NCBI GenBank assembly: GCA_021234155.1
Contig: JAJEKV010000033.1
Span: 2,583,454-2,647,453, forward strand
From: Isoetes taiwanensis
Taxonomy: Eukaryota; Streptophyta; Lycopodiopsida; Isoetales; Isoetaceae
Reading direction: 5' to 3'
Length of the DNA stretch: 64,000 bases
The notes under the pieces were generated by a model. That model was not told the origin of the DNA, did not search any database, and saw nothing but the letters and a program-made list of their open reading frames with translations. Below, one piece after another: positions 46,701 to 63,886 of this stretch. Position numbers and translations under genes: made by a program. Each line of letters opens with the position of its first letter. Position 1 is the first letter of the stretch.

Positions 46701-47908
46701 AAGGAGAAATGTTCGTAGCAGGGGGGATGACGGTTACGGTTCTTGGCGCAGTCTTCGGCGGCTAGGGCGGCAGAAGAGAGGAGAGTCGCCTTCCTCTCTC
46801 CAATCCGGCACTGTCACCTCCATCCTGGTGCCTGCAGATATTAGGAAAGTGCTAGCAAGGCAGGACAATCCATTTCAAAATTTCTGGAAAAAGATCTTCA
46901 CAAATCGCATTTTTCTTCTCCTCTCCGGCGGACATAATCTGGATCTTTTTTGGGGAAACAGGTAACCACAAACGTGGTTCTCTTCTTTGATGTTTTTGCA
47001 TTATTTCCATCTCCTTTCTTGAAGATGGTCACGCCGAAATGGTTTGCCCAATTGGGACACTGGCCTATAAGGTGAAGAGAAGAATAGTTTCTCAACAAGA
47101 TTCAGGTTGTGGAGATGTGACATCATGTAATTTTTTGCGTTGAAAACCCCTCGATCCGAATGGAATTTCTTGGAATGAATTCTATTTTGCCATTATCTCT
47201 TCACTCTTTCTTACTAGCGGGGAAGATCCGGTCTTTGCAAATGATGATTAGAAAGATTATGTTTTGTCGGGGAGCTATGCGGATGAATCGAATTATTGAT
47301 TTATATTGAAGAGGCATTGACAATTAGATATATGGCGTGACTAAAAAATCGAATGCTTAAAGCATGAAGCTTGAGCATAGAAGATTGAGCACGAAAGCAC
47401 CTAGGTTTCTTTTTTTTAAGCCTTTGCTTGAGAAGCCACTCAAATACTTAAATTTGGGTGAAAATTTGGAATCGATGCCAAATTACCTTGGCTTTCCATA
47501 TGGAATTAGCATGCCGGATCTTCGCTATGTCCGAGCATGTGCTTCTTCAGTCTTGATATACTGTTAGGTGTCATATTTGGTCAGCGTCTTATAGTCTAAG
47601 GACGTACATCTTCTTTCTACTTCAACAATTCGGGTTATTTGTGTTTTTCGTGCCAACGGGAATTATTTCGAGAGCCATTGGCTGCCCCGATCATCTTGCA
47701 CTTACGGTTCCGATGTGGAGAGACATCTCGTCGTGCCTTAATGCAGATTTGCTATTAGAGCTTTTAATAAGTTTAGGTTAAGGGAATGAAGATGTTGAGT
47801 CTACTCACCGTAGTAGTTCTCTTCTTTGTCAGAATGAAGCATTGTAATTTCTTTTCTATATATAATATAAAAAAAACCACCACCGTTCTCTCAAAAAAAA
47901 AAAAAAAG
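46701..47908 (+). mobile_element. 1.2-kb retroelement with poly(A) tail and target-site duplication
   Basis: Flanked by an exact 13-bp direct repeat, GTATCACAAAGAT, at 46688-46700 and 47909-47921, with 15 A just before the right copy. This is the mark of LINE-type retrotransposition, including SINEs and processed copies. No recognisable protein motif. It inserted into the LTR region of the minus-strand chromovirus. Confidence 0.8.
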
Positions 47909-47921
47909 GTATCACAAAGAT

Positions 47922-48930
47922 ACATAACCGAGCATAGCTCAGTAGTAGGAATCCTATTTTCACTAGACTGTTAATAGCAATACGATATTATCCCATATCA
48001 ATACCGCACACTACCCGCACTAGCATTCACCAGCTCCTTTTCGATAAGCATAGCTTATCTGCCCAGAAGGAATGAATAATCAAGGAGACCATGGCTTTGC
48101 AGTAACTAGGCTCCCATGCTAATTCAATAGCACTAGCTATAGCTAAATACTGGCCAGACAGCCCACAGCTTAAGAATTACCTTAAGGCAATTCTACACGG
48201 CCTTATGGAGGAGGTCTAGGATAGCATCCATTCTATTCTCTCAGAGAAAATTCTCACAGAAGGATTACATTAGAACTTCAGAGGTTTAATCTTGTAATAA
48301 ATTTAGTTTCTGCTCTTTAACTGCAAACTATCAGTAGGCTCTATCATCCCTTCAAACTCAGCCTTAAATGGAATACCTAGAAACCTCAAGCCCCTTTGTT
48401 CTGGCAATCAAAACCTTGCAAGATGCCTCCAACTGCCTGCTCCTCGATTCGGCTTCCCTTTTCTTCTCTGGCCTTTCGGGTCTGTCCGTGACAGATTCTC
48501 CCACCACCTTATTTTGTCTGAGGCATGTCCACATGGCAAAGCCACCTAGCAGCATATCAAGGGCCAGGGGAATTTATCGGAGGCAGGTCCGATGGCTTGC
48601 TAAAATCAAATCGGCAACTTTCACTGCTTGATAGTCATGGCATAGCTATGATGGTGGCTGCTCCTCTTTTAGGGGTGCTCACCATTCAAATTTTAATGGT
48701 TTATTAAGCCATTACTTTAATAACCCCATACATTGCCTTGTTATCCACAACAAGCATAAGGCCATATTGTCCCCTAGTTTACCATGTCATAGTGCACCAC
48801 AACAATCTGGACTAGAGGACTTGCGACCCGGATAATTCCAATGCCTGCATCGCATTGAAATATTTTATTAGCCCACAATAATATGCATGTTAATATCACA
48901 ATAATGGTCTGCAAAACATTGGGCGTAACA
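47922..48930 (-). repeat. Probable 3' LTR of the minus-strand chromovirus (part)
   Basis: On the minus strand the sequence starts TGTTACGCCC at 48930, right after a purine tract. The far end is not visible and the LTR is probably interrupted by the element at 46701-47908. Confidence 0.5.
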
Positions 48931-48950
48931 TCTCTCTCCCCTCCCCCCCT
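48931..48950 (-). other. Polypurine tract of the chromovirus
   Basis: On the minus strand this is AAGGGGGGGAGGGGAGAGAG-like, between the chromodomain stop codon and the LTR start TGTTACG. Confidence 0.7.
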
Positions 48951-51485
48951 TCAAGAATTAGCTCCAGACCATTGAGCCATTACATCGGGATATTGAGTCA
49001 TGAAACGATGACTCTCCCACGTTGCCTCTGAGGCAGGTCTATGTTTCCATTTCGCCAAAAATTCCATCTGGGTTCTCTGGCAGATCTGCACTACCTAAGA
49101 ATTCAACGTTCTTTCAGGGGTAGAAATTCTATCCAGCTCCACCATGTGTTCCTCAGAAGGCACAACATTCGTAGTTTTTCCAGTAGCTGGTCGCAACTGG
49201 CTCACATGGAAAACTGGATGAATATTATAAGGACCCCTATATCTTGGGAGAAGTGTGGTTTCTTTCCCGCTCGTAATGGCAATATTGCTTTTGTTTTCAA
49301 ATTTGCAGGAAAGATTGGACGAAGATGTATCATTTGACCTTTATGTAGCTTGATCGGGCTCTAGACAAATTGGCATATGCCCTTGCGCAATCCTGGGCTT
49401 GTCTCATATGAAAGCAAAGGGCTAAATTTAGCACATTAAAAAAAAAATGGGAAAATAATACTAATTTTAGCTTAACTTTTTTCGGGACTACACCAAAAAA
49501 GGAACTCTTTAATCAAAGGCTAGAAAGTAATAGAGTAAAATTTTGTATTATTTATCTAGAAAGTAATAGAGTAAAATTTTGTATTATTATTTTGTAGTTT
49601 AGCTAACATTATTCTGGTTTATAAGAAATATATGATTAGTAGTTTAGTTTCTAGCATTATGAATTAATTTGAGTCCTAGACTTTGCCAGTTAGCATTATT
49701 TTAGAATGTTTTCACAAAGAAAATGACTAAAATAAGTGGAAACAATTGAAAAAAAGTATAGTAATTTGGCTTGATATTTTCTGTTGGCCACAAAATAGAA
49801 ATTTTTGGGATGATGTTTGGGTTAGTTTAGTTAAATGCTAGAAAGTATGAGAGGAAAAATATGTAGAGTTTAGCTAAACCACAGAAAGTTTTGAGATTAT
49901 ATCGAGCAAGGTTAGCTAAAGTCATTCTTGCTAGTAAGAAAGATGCGATTAGTAATTTATTCCCTGGATGAATATGTACATTCAGTCACAGTTTCAACTT
50001 GAAGGCAACATCATTGTACTTTTTCAAAATCTTATAAGGACCCCTGTATCTTGGGGAGAGGTTTGGTTTCTTTCCTGCTTGTAATGACAATATCGCTTTT
50101 CTTTTCATTACAGGAAAGACTGCACGAAGATATATCAGTTGAACATTATGTAGCTTGATCGGGGCTCTAGACAAATTTATACGTGCCCTTGGGCTTGTCT
50201 CATATGAAACCAAGCGATATAGGTTCTCTGGGATTTCTCCCAACCATAGCCATAAAAGGGCTAGTTTAGTTGTAAGCAAACTCCACAATTGGAAAATAGT
50301 CCTCCCATCTAGATTGTTGAGTGGCCACATAAGATCTCAACATGTCCTCCAGAATTTGATTCACTCTTTCAGTTTGCCCATCCGTCTTAGGCTAGAGAAC
50401 GGAAAAGTGGATTTCAGTGCAGAGAACAATTCTCGCCAGAAATTTCGAGTGAATTTCATATCACAATTGTATACAATAGCTTTGGGTAACACAAAAATAG
50501 GAAACACATGCTGCATATAAGCCTTCGTCACTGCCAAGCCATCAACATTCTTTATCAGAGGTATAAAGCGTGCATACTTCCAAACTATCCACGATAGCGA
50601 TTCATTTTTTTTCATTCACCTCCATGCCCAACATAAGGTGCATCATGAAACTCACTCAACAATTGCTTTCGCAAAGTGTCTACGGCACGAACATAAATAC
50701 GTCCCTTGGATACTAGAGTCCATCCTGGATATCCCAAGTATCAGGTAACTTGGACAGATGCTAAATATTCAGAATATAGGTATCGAAGTCATATGCTTAC
50801 CTCAAAGCAATTTCACATTGAATCATTACATTCATCTCCCGAATCCTAGAAAGAGCATCAGCAATAGGATTCTTTTTTCCCGGAGAATGTTCAACATGAA
50901 AATGAAATTGAGAAAGGAAGTCCAACCATCTTGCTTGCCTTGAACTTACCTCAGCCCGGCTTTGCAGGAATTTCAGTGGTTTATGATCAGTATAAACCAC
51001 AAACTCACATTTGTTGCGGAGATAAGGTGTCCAGACTTTGAGCACATGAACCATTGCCAATAACTCCTGCTCATAAGTGGAATAATTCTTTGCATCGGCA
51101 TTGAGTTGGCGACTTTCATATGCCAATACTCTACCATCATGCATGAGCACAACACCAATGGCATAACCACAATGGATCCATATAAACCTCATAAGGTTTA
51201 CTCATGTCTGGAATCAATAAAATTGGCGTCGATGTTAGTAACCTCTTCAGCATATTCATTGCTTGCTGTCGCTTCACTGTCCAATGTCAATGACATTAGT
51301 TTTCAACAATATACTCAAAGCAGCTACAATCTTAAAAAACTTCCGGACAAATATGCGATAATAGTTGGCCAACCCCAAGAAACTACGCACCTCAGATACA
51401 TTCTTTGGCACTGGCCAGGAATGAGTTGCCGCTGTTTTCTTGGGATCCACAGCTACACCATCCGCAAACACAATATGGCCCAAAT
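48951..51485 (-). mobile_element. Chromodomain-bearing Ty3/gypsy element (chromovirus), decayed
   Basis: Read on the minus strand: RT end ([29 protein letters not shown]; 51483-51274), RNase H (YGYAIG-type start, YESRQLNADAKNYSTYEQELLA, VYTDHKPLKFLQSR, IADALSR; 51192-50797), integrase core (50615-50361), integrase C-terminus (PRYRGPYKILKKYND; 50330-49986), and finally a chromodomain, FLAKWKHRPASEATWESHRF, ending in a stop at 48951. Chromodomains of this type tether integration to particular chromatin. The integrase C-terminus is present a second time at about 49220-49400, separated by AT-rich sequence (49410-49985) that itself holds a doubled 'gaaagtaatagagtaaaatt'. Many frameshifts; inactive. 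Confidence 0.8.
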
Positions 51486-51992
51486 AAACAAAGATGTATC
51501 CAAAGGCCTCTCGAACAAAGTGATGGTCATAAGCTGGAATCGATCAGGCCCTAGAGTAACGTGTGATTGCTGATCAAATGCTGGATCACCCGGCATAGGC
51601 TCAAGGTAGGAGCATCGAGACAAGGCATCTGGCTTTCCTTGGAGAGATATAGGACAGTACTTGATCACGAAATCAATGAGGGATAATAATTAAGTGTGTG
51701 GCTGGATCTGGCGACGGTTGAGCACTCGGTAGACCGAAAATATTCTAGATTTTGATATTTCAATACAGACTGTGACCTTATAAGGGGATCCTTCAAGGAA
51801 ACGTCTCCACTTCTCGCAAGAATCAATTATCGGCAAAAGTTCCGTGTCATAAATTGGATAATTGATTTTTGCAGCCCGGAACTTCCGCGAATAATAGGTG
51901 ATCGAATGCAATTCATGGTTATCCCACTCTTGCAATAGGATACTGACAACAGAAAAACTAGAAGCACATGCTTCGACAATATATAGACACAA
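51486..51992 (-). pseudogene. RNase H region of a second gypsy family, fused to the chromovirus RT
   Basis: Minus-strand peptides SITYYSRKFRAAKINYPIYD, TELLPIIDSCEKWRRFLEGS and, after a small gap, GKPDALSRCSYLEPMPGDPAF with LGPDRFQL are typical of a Tf1/Tf2-like gypsy lineage, different from the neighbouring chromovirus. The frame passes from ...RPLDTSLF straight into the RT segment beginning at 51485, which is the wrong order for one element, so the junction is a recombination scar. Confidence 0.65.
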
Positions 51993-52452
<460 letters not shown>

Positions 52453-52475
52453 AATTAGGTCTCTTTGTGGGGGCG

Positions 52476-53559
52476 ATGGCAACTACTACGAAAATCCAAG
52501 GCTGTGTCCAAGATCGATGGGGGCACATCGGGGATTACCCACGGGGGGTAAAAGCGGACTCCGTAGTAGAAATAGTAGGAAAATTTAAAAAGCAAAAAGG
52601 CATACCTGAGGTCGTATCTGCAGAAGTCGGGTCTGCAATAATCGCAGCTGCTATCTCTGATGCCGAATCGTCGGATGGGGAAAAGCCTGATGCAGGGACT
52701 TCATGTAAGGGGGAAGCAGGCTCACAATCGATGCCCTTTCTAGATATGGCACAAAACATGGCATGATTCGTCAAGCAGTTAGGCCCGCCTTTTGCCAATC
52801 TGCTGCACCTTTTGGAAATATGAGCTTTGAATTGTTTGGAACAGGGGAAACGCAGCAGCAGCAGCAGCAAATGGCAGGATCTGGCAATAGCAATCAGATG
52901 GTAATGTTGCTATTCAATATGAATAGCATTTTGATGAAGCTGGTAGACTCTCTAGAAGCCGCCAGAAAGAATTGGATTCGTGAATCGAATTGGCCAAAGT
53001 TCTTCAAGACATCTCTGTAACTATGAAGGAGCTGCGACAGGAAAATATTACACTGAAGGAAGAAATTGCAAAGTTACAGCAGCAGCAGCAGGATGATTCT
53101 AGTAGTGAAGAGGAGGACGATGGAGAAGAAAGTTTCAGGGAAATTGTGAACAAACTAAACACGAAGATGAGCGAAGTGTTGGAACAACAAGAGAAGGAGA
53201 GGCGGGCTTCCAACTTAAGGATTGTGGGGCTGCCTGAACGTGAAGGAGAACGATGTGCAGAGCAGGTATTTCATTTGTTTAATGAGACAATGGACATTCC
53301 TGTTAAAAATTTCAGTGCATTTAGAGTAGGGAAGAAAACAGAGAGGCCAAGACATGTCATTGTTAAATTTGATTCTAAAGAGGACAGAGCAAATGTACTG
53401 AAAAAAAGAATGAATCTGAAGGGAAAGGATATCTGGATAAATGAGGACCTAACTCCTGCACAGCTTGAGAGCCGGCAAAGTGAAATTGCAAAGATGAAGG
53501 AGGCTAGAAGGAATAATCAAAAAGCATACTGGAAAAATGGCAAGGTCTTCATTGAATAG
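52476..53559 (+). pseudogene. LINE ORF1 protein (coiled coil, RRM-like), two frame changes
   Basis: ORF1 proteins of LINEs bind the element RNA. The ATG at 52476 starts MATTTKIQGCVQDRWGHIGD; the frame changes near 52765 and again near 52980. The last part (52990-53559) has a coiled-coil-like segment (MKELRQENITLKEEIAKLQQ), an acidic Ser/Glu run, and the conserved core ASNLRIVGLPEREGE, PRHVIVKFDSKEDRANVLKK, IWINEDLTPAQLE, similar to L1 ORF1 RRM and C-terminal domains. It ends with TAG at 53557. Confidence 0.75.
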
Positions 53560-54429
53560 GAAATAGAGACCATCAGAGTTACATTGTGGAATATTAATGG
53601 CAAAACAACAGAGGTAGCTTTGCTAGATAATATTCTCAAATCCTGGGATATAATTTTTATGGTCGAGACGCATGAAAATGAAGAACAAGGATTACCGGAA
53701 ATACCTGGCTTTACATTATTGCATTCTGTGTGGAATAGAAAAGGTTGGAGAAGGAAGGGTTTCGGAGGCGTAGCTTGCTACATAAAGAACAGTTTAAAGT
53801 CTATGGTTGGGAGTATTCAGAGGGATACATCCAAACAATTTATGTGGATAGAAGTTATGGGAGGAGAAAACAGGCTTTTTATTGCGGGATGTTATTTCCC
53901 TCCAAGGGAATCGCCTACTTATCAGGCAGAGAATATGGACAAAGATGACCCATTTCATCATCTGGAACAGGATGCTATGAACTTGGGGGAAAAAGGAGAA
54001 ATTATTATCATGGGTGATTTTAATGGGAGAATAGCAAACAGACAAGCATACATTGCAGCTGAATCTGGGGAACCCATTTGGATGGAGAGAATTGATGAGG
54101 AGACAATGCAGGCAATGGGAATATCCCGGCACACAGACGATGGTTGTCTTGATGTACAGCCACAAGGTGGACATTTACTGAATATGTGTAGTGGATTGGA
54201 GTTAGTAGTGCTTAATGGTATTCAAAAATTCCCTTTATCTGGTAAATGCACATCCATAGGGTCACTGGGCAGAGGAGTTAGTGTTGTGGATGTCACTTTG
54301 ACTAGTATCAATATGCTGGAGAGGATCAGGGATTACTTTGTAGAGGATACAGTAGCTACATCTGATCATTACCCCATTGTGATGGATTTGGAAGTGAAAG
54401 GCAACAAAACATATACATATACAAAGTGA
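53560..54429 (+). pseudogene. LINE ORF2, apurinic-like endonuclease domain
   Basis: The domain nicks target DNA to prime reverse transcription. It continues in the same frame as ORF1 directly after the TAG, without an ATG near its start: TIRVTLWNINGKTT, then VETHE, YFPPRE, IIIMGDFNGRIA, SLGRGVSVVDVTLTS and SDHYPIVMDL, covering the family's Asn, Glu, Asp/Asn and His catalytic positions. All these look intact. A stop at 54427 then separates it from the RT region, where the frame also changes. Confidence 0.85.
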
Positions 54430-54508
54430 GAAATCAAATCGGGGAAGGGAATATCAATATATGCATGAAGAAGCATAAGGAAGATATGTTTATGGACTGT
54501 TAGAAAGC

Positions 54509-56902
54509 ATGGCTTATGCCAATCGAAAGTGGTCTGGAAAAGCAGAAGAGATAGATGCACAATTGACAAAAATCCTCATAGAGGCTGCAAAAATATGCTT
54601 TGTATCCCGACGAAAGCTTAAGGGGCTACCGTGCAATGGGTGGTATGACCAGGAATGCAGACTTAAGCATGCAGAATTTAAACAGGCCAGTTTGGAGTTC
54701 AAACATAACATTAGGGTGGAATATCGCAAACTGGTTAGGAGGAAAAAAAGGGCCTATTACCACTCCAAACAGGAAGAGCTAGCTTTTGAACTTTTAAAGG
54801 ATCCGAAGAAGTTTTGGACAAGACTTAAACAAAAGAAGAAGCAAGAATGCATGCTGGAGGTGGACCAACTCACTGCTCAGGTCCGTAAGTTGTATCACAT
54901 ACACGGCAATGCTGAGGTGATAAATAAAGGTGAGCCAACCTTGATATTGCAAGTAAGTGACGTATTTAATGGGATTAAAAAAATGTCATGTGGTAAAGCT
55001 AAAGACACTTATGGGATGGTGGCAGAAATGTTAAAATGGGCGGGAGCTAAAATCATACAAGTCATAACCAGTATGATGAATGATGCACTGATAAATGGTT
55101 TTCCAGGAACTTGGCAAGTGAATCGAGTGGTACCGATACATAAAATGGGAGACCCTCGTGACCCTAATAATTACAGGATGGTGATGGTTAGTAGTCTATT
55201 TGCTAAGTTGTTTGCGACAATATTGGAACAAAAGATAAGTTCATGGGCAGAAGAGAATGAAATCAGAGCTGAAGCTCAAGCAGGGTTCCGTCCTAATAGG
55301 TCAACATTGGACCATTTAGTTACAGTGAGGGCAGTGACAGATTCTATAAAGAAAACCAAGAAGCCACTGTTTGCGTTATTTGTAGATCTCACCAAAGCAT
55401 TTGATATGTTAAAAAGGCAGAACATATGGGATCATATGCAAAATATTGGGGTACCACAGGAATTGAGAAAAGCGGTAAATACTTTGTATGAGAAGGTGAT
55501 TGTACAACTCTCTTTTCCCTTGAACCAGGAAGGTCGAGAGGAAATAATTAGTGATACGGGAGTGAAACAGGGTTGCCCTTTATCTCCGACTCTATTTGGA
55601 TTGTATATCGACCAACTAGAGGAATGGTTACTGAAGCAATAGCTTAAAGAGGTACCACGCTAGCGTGGTATGTAATCTTGCTTCTATTGTATCGTCGATG
55701 ATATAGTGATGTTTGCAAGATCAGCAACGGACATGCAAAAACATATAGATGCTCTGGCCTCGTTTTGTGATAAAACAGGTATGAAAGTGAACTTGACCAA
55801 AACAAAGATATTAGTATTTGGGCTGAAAAAACCGAACTTCCACTTTCTTTATAAAGGGCAAGAGATTGAAATATCTGATACATATAAGTATTTGGGACTT
55901 GTGGTAGACCACAATTATAGCTGGAATAAGGCAGTGGAACAAAGGGACGATCACGGTGTTAAGGCCCTATATGCGTTACAGAGACAATGCAGGAAAGCGG
56001 AAATAGTGGATTGGAAAATGAAGAGGATTTTATATGATGCCTTGGTGAGAAGTGTTGTGCTTTATGGCTGCGAAGTGTGGGGTCCAGGATTATCCCAAGA
56101 AATGTGGAAAAGGGTAGAAAAAGTACAGAAGAAGTTTTTACTGACAGAGCTGGGAGTAAAAATGCAAACCCCATACCCGATGATGTTAGCTGAAGCAGGT
56201 CTAGTAAGCTTAGAGGTGGAAGCACTATATCGAACATTGAAATACCTCTTGAGGATATATGGAATGGAGGCAACCAGACTGCCTAAGCTAGCTATGATAC
56301 ATAGTACAATGAAAGGGTGGTATGCAGAAATTGGAAAATGGCTACAAAAATGGGGGATGTGTTTGGATGATATGCCAACAGACCAAAGAGACTTGTTTTG
56401 GTGGGTTCAGAGGCATGCTCAAAACAAAATGTGGCAAAATCCAGGAATAAAGATGCAATATTATAGGGAAAAAATCAATCCGTCATTGGGAGAAGGACCT
56501 CATCTCATAGGGAAAGGGTCATATTATCGGAGGCATCTACTCTGCAGATTGAGACTTAGTTCACATCATCTAGGAGTGGAGGTAGGCAGGTGGGGGAGGA
56601 TACCTCGAGATAGACGTATATGTAAAGTCTGCGGTATGGATGATATAGAGGATGAGGAGCACCTAATCCTGCGATGTCCATCATATCAGCACCTGAGATT
56701 TCGTTTTGGTATATCAAGTGAAGTTACATTGGCAGGTTTCTTCCAACTACCAAATGCTACATCTAGTGATTACTTATTAGAGGTGATGAAGGTAAGAGAG
56801 ACTTCCATTAAAAATTATAAATGTTTATTAGATATATATGAAATGGAGGAGAGTGAGCTCATTGATACTCTAACAGAGGGTACATTGGAAACGAATGATT
56901 GA
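54509..56902 (+). pseudogene. LINE ORF2, reverse transcriptase and C-terminal zinc finger
   Basis: One frame runs from 54509 to 56902 and is broken only by three stops within 12 codons at 55640-55675. RT motifs: RVVPIHKMGDPRDPNNYR, AGFRPNRSTLDHLVTVRA, motif A LFVDLTKAFDM, motif B GVKQGCPLSPTLFGLYID, motif C YCIVDDIVMFA with both aspartates. The thumb follows (VNLTKTKILVFG, YKYLGLVVD). The C-terminus holds LRLSSHHLGVEVGRWG and a finger-like CKVCGMDDIEDEEHLILRC. The domain order suggests a Jockey/I/L2-like clade rather than plant L1; this is a judgement from motif feel only. Confidence 0.8.
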
Positions 56903-56991
56903 TGTACAAAAAAATGTAGGGGGAAAGTTGTATGTCTTCTAGACCTGATGGTCTCATAGATGTTATATATACATTTCATTTCATTTCATTT

Positions 56992-57000
56992 CTCTCTCTC
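56992..57000. repeat. (CT)n microsatellite, block 2 (short)
   Basis: Only about eight to ten bases of CT remain between the tail of LINE A and the start of LINE B. Confidence 0.8.

Positions 57001-61498
<4,498 letters not shown>

Positions 61499-61570
<72 letters not shown>
61499..61570. repeat. (CT)n microsatellite, block 5
   Basis: About 72 bases of CT, preceded by a slightly imperfect CT/CCT stretch that grades into the LINE C tail. Confidence 0.98.
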
Positions 61571-61572
<2 letters not shown>

Positions 61573-61883
61573 CGTCGGCCACATGCTCGTAAAAAAATTG
61601 CATCTCTCGTCACATACGGTTCCTCCCCTAAATGTACGTATTTTTTTGGGAGGAGAGGAGAGACAATTGTCTCTCGTGGCTTAACAGCCTCGGTTATGGG
61701 CATATTTTTTGCTGGTTGCCGGATTTTCGATCGTGCATCCATTCCGGCCGACGAGAGAAAATGTGGGATAATTCGATCGTAACGTTCAATTCGGGCGCCA
61801 AATTGTTCTTGGTTCGGCGGGCTATGTGGGATAATTCATTTCTAGTTTTGCCTCCCCACGCTTTCCATTCCATCCACTAAACC

Positions 61884-62297
61884 ATGGATCCGGTCATTCT
61901 TGGCATGATTGCCATGCTTTTTCGGGCTTTGACACTCGGATTTGCATTACAGAGATACTGGAACTCAACGAGAATGACCTTGTTCGATGATGAGGTTTTA
62001 AAAGATAACAATGGTATGTTTTTTTGCGCATCTGCAGCTTTAATGGTTGCGGGTTCCAGTAGGGTTAGAAGACTGCCAAGAAGATTTTGGATTGCTCCAA
62101 GGCAAAGAACACAGTGGGATAATATAGATAACCACGCATGGAATTGTATAGCTTCTTTTGAAGATGATATGTGGCACCAATTTTACAGGATGAAGAGAGC
62201 CACATTTGAGAAACTTGTAGGTTTAATTGTGCCTTATCTTGTCAGGCCCGGGATTAAAGTGAGGCCCCCTGTAGGTTTTCCACAAACTTCAGGCTGA
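61884..62297 (+). pseudogene. Harbinger transposase, N-terminal remnant
   Basis: From ATG 61884 the peptide has the leader of PIF/Harbinger transposases: WDNIDNHAWNCIASFEDDMW, HQFYRMKRATFEKLVGLI, VPYLVRPGIKVRPP. The frame stops at 62295 and the DDE domain is absent, so this element needs a transposase from elsewhere. Confidence 0.6.
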
Positions 62298-62518
62298 TTA
62301 CACGCAACTGATCTAGGACTTGAAGAATCTGCCTGGTTTCCTGTTGGTGTCCTATTGATTGGAATTTCTGGCATCACTGGACTGCTCGGATTTGGACAAA
62401 AGTATGCTGGTGGGTATCAAAAGCAGGCGTCCGGACACATGCTGACAGCACTCATATAGCACCCCATATGGCAGCTTGTTTAAGGTGTTACTGGTACTAG
62501 CACATGGTAATTAGGTAA

Positions 62519-63439
62519 TCAATAGAAATATGTGACAACTCCAACTAATAACAAGTGGAATACTATGATAGAATAGTACATCCAGGGTGCTGATCTAAGT
62601 GCTGGGGCCACGTTTTTTTGATACCCACTAGCATACTTTTGCCCATTTCCCGTATTTACATTATTGTTTGAATTGGGTGGATCAGCAAAGTGGTCTTCAA
62701 ATGCTGCATCTGTTCCAACAGTTTCAAAGAAAGTGTCATTCATGAAAGATTCTGAGTAATTAGTATTCAAGTCTGCAGCCTCGAAAGCTTCATTCCCAAA
62801 TTCACCATCATCACCAGCACCTGGTATTGGATTATCTGAGGTAACACCATATTTAACTTCTTCCATTCTGTCATACCACTGCCAAGTTGATGGTTCAGAA
62901 CCTGTATGGCTACAAGCCTCCTTCTCATCTTTAAATTTAGCTTGCAGCTTATCCCATTTGTTCTTTAGTTGTCTCAGCTCCACTAAACCCCCAACAAAGG
63001 GCTGCAATTTGATCATAATTTCCCTCCATTGTGTGTTGGAGAGGTTGAGGGTGCCATTGGTTACCAATTTCATCTCGTTCAGGAGATTGAGGAATGTGGA
63101 GACACCGTGATCTGTCCATTGCACAGGAGACTTCCTATTCTTTGTGTCTATCACTTTCGAATTTTCCTTCTCATGCACAACAATAGCCAAAGCAGAATCG
63201 GTTTCAAAAGATTCACTCACAATATCAAAGGATGCCTGAATTTTGCTCAATACACGCTTGGATCTTTTTTCCTTTGGCTGTCTTGAAGATGGAATTGGCT
63301 CAGAATTAGTCTCCAAATGCACATCCATGGAGATCTGGCCTGTCATTTTCCGGGTCCTTCTTGGTGCCATTTTTTCAACCCGAGGAGGCACGAAAGGCTT
63401 GCTGGTTGCTGGCAAAGCAGATCGAGAGGCCTTAGACAT
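62519..63439 (-). CDS. Myb/SANT-like protein of the second Harbinger-like element
   Basis: The first ATG (63439) lies directly after an acceptor-like ggattcag, as in the Myb gene of the first Harbinger element. About 306 residues: a basic N-terminus (PRRTRKMTG, QPKEKRSKRVLSK), then a Myb_DNA-bind_3-like domain, VQWTDHGVSTFLNLLNEM, LSNTQWREIMIKL, LRQLKNKWDKLQAKF, and an acidic middle part. The end is unusual: a hydrophobic segment (MYYSIIVFHLLLVGVV) instead of the usual charged tail, probably the result of the nearby rearrangement. No stop or frameshift before that. Confidence 0.65.
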   Translation of the reverse strand: MSKASRSALPATSKPFVPPRVEKMAPRRTRKMTGQISMDVHLETNSEPIPSSRQPKEKRSKRVLSKIQASFDIVSESFETDSALAIVVHEKENSKVIDTKNRKSPVQWTDHGVSTFLNLLNEMKLVTNGTLNLSNTQWREIMIKLQPFVGGLVELRQLKNKWDKLQAKFKDEKEACSHTGSEPSTWQWYDRMEEVKYGVTSDNPIPGAGDDGEFGNEAFEAADLNTNYSESFMNDTFFETVGTDAAFEDHFADPPNSNNNVNTGNGQKYASGYQKNVAPALRSAPWMYYSIIVFHLLLVGVVTYFY

Positions 63440-63886
63440 CTGAATCCAAATAATTGATTGGGAATAAGGACGACTTAAAACGAAATTGAGGATCAAAACT
63501 TAATGTATGAATGCACAAAAAACAGAATGCAAATGCGTGCGTAACCTGATGAATACCTAAATCGTAATCAGCTAATTGCTTCGAGAAATTGGATACTCGG
63601 AGCAAGAATTAGGTGGCCTTGAAGATCAAGAAGCAGGGGAAATGGCGCCCCTGGTTTTCGGTGTGGGAAACATTTCGGGCAGTTTTTTCAGGCAGCGAAA
63701 ATTAAGGCTAATTGTTTGGTTAGTGGGCAATGAAAATGCCCCTAACGGCTGTTAGGGGCAAATCATCTCTCGAGGTGAGAGTTGGGTTTTTTCACTCTCA
63801 CCCATCTCTCCCATCTCTCCCCCATCTCTCATCTCTCGTATTCTCTCGTATTGTCTCTCGTCATCTCTAAGTCAGCATGTGGCCAA

